Shown one piece after another: positions 61,393 to 64,000 of a stretch of 64,000 nt of DNA. The DNA is from Anaerolineales bacterium UBA3499 (lineage in GTDB: Bacteria > Chloroflexota > Anaerolineae > Anaerolineales > UBA11657). The stretch spans positions 7,990 to 71,989 of the forward strand of contig DFQC01000046.1 in NCBI GenBank assembly GCA_002377585.1, read 5' to 3'. Numbering within the stretch: position 1 is the stretch's first letter; every line of letters begins with the position of its first letter. The position numbers and the translations under genes were made by a program. The notes under the pieces were generated by a model that saw nothing but the letters and a program-made list of their open reading frames with translations, made no database searches and was not told where the DNA came from.

Positions 61393-63606
61393 ATGACAAA
61401 GGACCAAAAGCTGGATGTAATGGGAGTATTATTAGCTCTTGCTGGAATATTAGTATTACTCGCATTATTTTCTCCTAATCAGAGCTTAATGGTAAGTACA
61501 ATAGTCGACTATTTGTACTATCTTTTTGGTTTAGGACGATTTGTGGTTGCTCTCGCATGTTTACTAACTGGTGGCTGGATTATTCTAAGACACTTTAATG
61601 AAAATCTACCTCAGGTAGAACCGGAACAAGTTTTAGGAACAATCTTATTGTTTGTAGGACTAGTGACAACACTTAGTACTGTCACCGGCACTACAAGCGG
61701 TGGCATTATTGGAGAATATTTCTCGAGTACCATTCTGGATGGTCTAGGAGTAATGGGAGCATGGGTTGTATTGATCTCATGGCTTTCAATTAGTATTATT
61801 CTGACACTCAGAACATCCACTAAAAAGATTATTGGCCTGCTAGACAACATATATATTGAGCCAAGCCAAATCTTGCAGAGTAGTAGAAAGAAACTTATAA
61901 CTACACGTACACCCAGCAAAACAAATATCTCGAAACCAACTAAACCAACCAAGACAAAAAAGATCGATAACACAAAACGCCAAACGAACCAACATACCGA
62001 ATCTGCAAAATCAGAAAGAAAAGCTGAAATTCATGATCTAGACACTAGCACAACACTTGACAAAGTAAGCACAACTAACTGGGATTTACCAAAAATAGAA
62101 AGTATTTTGTCTGTAGGCGCAGAAATGACAGCAGATGACGAATATGATAGACAACGTGCGGAAACAATCGAAGAAACTCTAGTTTCATTTGGTGCTCCAG
62201 GTAGAGTAGTAGAAATTAACCGAGGCCCTACTATAACCCAATTTGGTGTGGAACCTGACTTTGTCACTAATAGTAGAGGCAAACGTACAAAGGTAAAGGT
62301 TAACAAAATATCAACGCTTGCGGATGATTTAGCATTAGCATTAGCAGCAGCCTCTATCCGCATTGAAGCACCAGTTCCAGGCAAAGGATATATTGGCATG
62401 GAAGTACCAAACGCAGATAGTTCGCAAGTGGCACTGCGTGATTTACTAGAGTCGGAAGCATACACAAAACACAACTCACCTCTAGCACTCTGTCTAGGCC
62501 AGGACGTTTCAGGCGAATCAGTATGTGCAGACCTTCGAGCAATGCCACACCTACTAATAGCAGGTACAACCGGATCAGGAAAAAGTGTATGCGTCAATGG
62601 AATAATAGCAACACTTTTACTGAAAAATACACCTGAACAACTTAAAATGCTAATGATAGACCCCAAACGGGTAGAATTGACCGCATATCGTCACATACCA
62701 CATCTATTAGCACCAGTTATTGTGGATGTAAACAAAGTTGTATCAAGCCTTCAATGGATATCCAGAGAGATGGATAAGCGTTACACAAAATTCTCTGATA
62801 TTGGTGCTCGCAACATCGAGGACTTTAATAGAAAAGCTACTAAGAATGAAGAAGATACTATTCCTTACATAGTTGTTGTAGTGGATGAGTTAGCTGATCT
62901 TATGATGGTATCAGCTGAGGACACCGAACAAATAATCACACGACTAGCCCAAATGGCCCGAGCTACTGGAATCCATCTCATTATATCAACTCAAAGACCG
63001 TCAGCTGATGTAGTAACCGGATTAATAAAAGCTAATTTCCCCGCTCGTATTGCTTTTGCTGTAGCGTCACTAACTGACAGTCGTGTTATATTAGATCATC
63101 CAGGTGCCGAGCGACTGCTAGGACGTGGAGACATGCTATTTCAGTCACCAGATGCAGCGCAACCCCTTAGAATGCAAGGTACGTTTGTGTCGGACACAGA
63201 ACTACGCAAATTAGTAAGATACTGGAGGGGTTTTTATGCTAATGTCGACAAATCCTCAGTTAAAGCCAACAGCTCCACCAATGAACCTAAAACTGATCGT
63301 CCAGCACATTCCACAAAATCTCAAGATATAACCGATGAAATTGCAACTCTTGCAGAAGCCGAAGGCCGAGATGCACTTTATGATAAGGCAATAGAGATTG
63401 TGCAAACAAAAAATCGTGCGTCCATTTCTATGTTGCAGAAACACTTAAGAATTGGGTATACACGTTCTGCAAAGTTAATTGACGACTTAGAAGAATCAGG
63501 AATAATAGGACCAGCAAAATCAGGTGCCAAACAACGTGATGTCCTCCAAAAATCCTCCCTGATTGACGAAGACATTGTTCATCCGATTGAAGAGATTGAT
63601 GACTAG
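61393..63606 (+). CDS. ftsK: DNA translocase FtsK/SpoIIIE
   Basis: A 737-residue membrane-bound DNA pump. Four N-terminal membrane helices lie within about 10-140, followed by a Lys/Thr/Ser-rich linker (about 150-220) that is much shorter than in E. coli. The motor domain has Walker A AGTTGSGKS (391-398 region), Walker B VVVVDELADLM and the ISTQRPSADVVTG segment. The C-terminal winged-helix gamma domain (about 655-725) has SISMLQKHLRIGYTRSAKLID and ESGIIGPAKSGAKQRDVL. It moves chromosome ends through the septum and activates dif recombination. Confidence 0.95.
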   Translation: MTKDQKLDVMGVLLALAGILVLLALFSPNQSLMVSTIVDYLYYLFGLGRFVVALACLLTGGWIILRHFNENLPQVEPEQVLGTILLFVGLVTTLSTVTGTTSGGIIGEYFSSTILDGLGVMGAWVVLISWLSISIILTLRTSTKKIIGLLDNIYIEPSQILQSSRKKLITTRTPSKTNISKPTKPTKTKKIDNTKRQTNQHTESAKSERKAEIHDLDTSTTLDKVSTTNWDLPKIESILSVGAEMTADDEYDRQRAETIEETLVSFGAPGRVVEINRGPTITQFGVEPDFVTNSRGKRTKVKVNKISTLADDLALALAAASIRIEAPVPGKGYIGMEVPNADSSQVALRDLLESEAYTKHNSPLALCLGQDVSGESVCADLRAMPHLLIAGTTGSGKSVCVNGIIATLLLKNTPEQLKMLMIDPKRVELTAYRHIPHLLAPVIVDVNKVVSSLQWISREMDKRYTKFSDIGARNIEDFNRKATKNEEDTIPYIVVVVDELADLMMVSAEDTEQIITRLAQMARATGIHLIISTQRPSADVVTGLIKANFPARIAFAVASLTDSRVILDHPGAERLLGRGDMLFQSPDAAQPLRMQGTFVSDTELRKLVRYWRGFYANVDKSSVKANSSTNEPKTDRPAHSTKSQDITDEIATLAEAEGRDALYDKAIEIVQTKNRASISMLQKHLRIGYTRSAKLIDDLEESGIIGPAKSGAKQRDVLQKSSLIDEDIVHPIEEIDD

Positions 63607-63650
63607 AATAGCTTGTTCCAATTGTTAATCACATATCGAACAAACTATTC
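63606..63650. terminator. Hairpin between ftsK and the DsrE-like gene
   Basis: GAATAGCTTGTTC (63606-63618) pairs with GAACAAACTATTC (63638-63650) with one mismatch and a 19-nt loop. It starts on the last base of the ftsK stop codon. No T-run, but the position between convergent genes supports a bidirectional terminator. Confidence 0.5.
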
Positions 63651-63702
63651 TAATACCATCATATTTTCAGTCTGTTGCCGGTTGACCAGAAAATAATTAA
63701 AG

Positions 63703-64000
63703 CTACAAAGTAATGACTTGGTCAGGCAAGTTACCAGATAACGCCGTATACAAATCTGGAAAACACCCTACTTGTACCCCAGGGACTGTGTCGAGAGGAA
63801 CACACCTTTCAGAATCAGGTACATTTGGCGCACTCCATTTTGGTGTACCCTCTGCCAAATTGCGAAATAGAGCGCACATATCGCACATCATTAATAACAT
63901 CCCAGACTCGTTAGCTACTTTGGACAGTCTTTCACCGACTGGATCACCATTTCGCAAAACGTATGTATTGTCATCGAAAAAGAACATGCCAACAACCGTA
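63703..64000 (-). CDS. DsrE-like family protein (5' end outside the window)
   Basis: About 99 codons are visible. The frame runs without a stop to the right edge and the residues before the first Met (VVG-MFFFDDNTYVL) look like a beta strand of the DsrE/TusD fold, so the gene probably starts beyond 64000. It has a CDMCALFRN segment with two Cys and a C-terminal VGCFPDLYTAL...DQVITL, the usual end of DsrE/DsrF-like domains. These proteins relay sulfur from persulfides; a thiol or oxidation role is possible. Partners are not visible. Confidence 0.55.
   Translation of the reverse strand, partial: TVVGMFFFDDNTYVLRNGDPVGERLSKVANESGMLLMMCDMCALFRNLAEGTPKWSAPNVPDSERCVPLDTVPGVQVGCFPDLYTALSGNLPDQVITL

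Noticed and set aside
62031..62666. A 211-codon minus-strand open frame opposite ftsK
   Set aside because: Shadow of the well-conserved ftsK motor domain, with low-complexity Ser-rich sequence.
1..64000. CRISPR arrays, prophage, integrases or other mobile elements
   Set aside because: No spaced direct repeats, transposases, recombinases or phage structural genes were seen on either strand.

Overview
The window is a 64 kb piece of bacterial chromosome, AT-rich and tightly packed. It carries housekeeping genes and shows no mobile elements, phage genes or CRISPR arrays. The gene set points to Chloroflexota, probably a marine Dehalococcoidia/SAR202-like lineage. The evidence is: type 2 IPP isomerase next to a polyprenyl synthase; a G5/3D-domain lipoprotein directly upstream of rsmA; recG-coaD-(SepIVA-like)-rpmF-fabD-smc in a row; several S41/HtrA lipoproteins; an Flp-type pilin; and no lipopolysaccharide or outer-membrane genes. 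This assignment is inference from gene content. A 16S rRNA gene or marker-protein tree would be needed, and neither is in the window.

Layout. 1-6 kb: the end of a branched-chain amino acid ABC transporter (substrate-binding protein tail, livHMGF), then a TrpB2-type tryptophan synthase beta chain facing a 4-hydroxy-2-oxoglutarate aldolase-like enzyme. 6-9.3 kb: rhomboid protease, an isoprenoid operon (fni, polyprenyl synthase) and acpP. 9.5-15.2 kb: HtrA-like protease, GT4 glycosyltransferase, smpB with its partner tmRNA ssrA, then rsmA, a 3D-domain lipoprotein and tRNA-Ser on the other strand. 15.3-22.6 kb: FAD oxidoreductase, efp with a small Cys-rich gene, a large membrane protein and dinG. 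22.7-34 kb: rpmB diverging from fakA-degV-recG-coaD-(SepIVA-like)-rpmF-fabD-smc, which joins fatty-acid metabolism, ribosome parts and chromosome organisation. 34-43 kb: parvulin foldase, rpsF-rpsR (no ssb between them), a 1091-residue sensor kinase whose phospho-acceptor His reads as Asn, an MBL hydrolase, an alcohol dehydrogenase and mutL. 43-52.9 kb: two S41-family proteins, tRNA-Leu, tig, clpP, a HAD phosphatase, rlmN and wecB. 53-64 kb: an orphan Flp pilin, two MobA-like nucleotidyltransferases, HNH nuclease, GT2, DMT permease, a 'quinate 5-dehydrogenase'-type protein with PAP2, a cinA with a degenerate C-terminal domain, def, ftsK and a truncated DsrE-like gene.

Regulation. The three stable-RNA genes (ssrA, tRNA-Ser, tRNA-Leu) all have the same extended -10 element TGCTATAAT. 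Several protein genes lack a Shine-Dalgarno sequence and have a -10-like hexamer only 8-14 nt before their ATG, which suggests leaderless or near-leaderless mRNAs. Many genes overlap by ATGA or TTGA. TTG and GTG starts are common, so several starts here were moved from the longest possible reading frame. No stretch longer than 300 bases lacks a gene.

No clearly new system stands out. The best leads are the His-less sensor kinase, the 57-59 kb cluster (unknown enzyme, nucleotidyltransferase, PAP2), the rpsF leader hairpins, the palindrome on the fakA promoter, and the S41-like lipoprotein that lacks its catalytic Lys.
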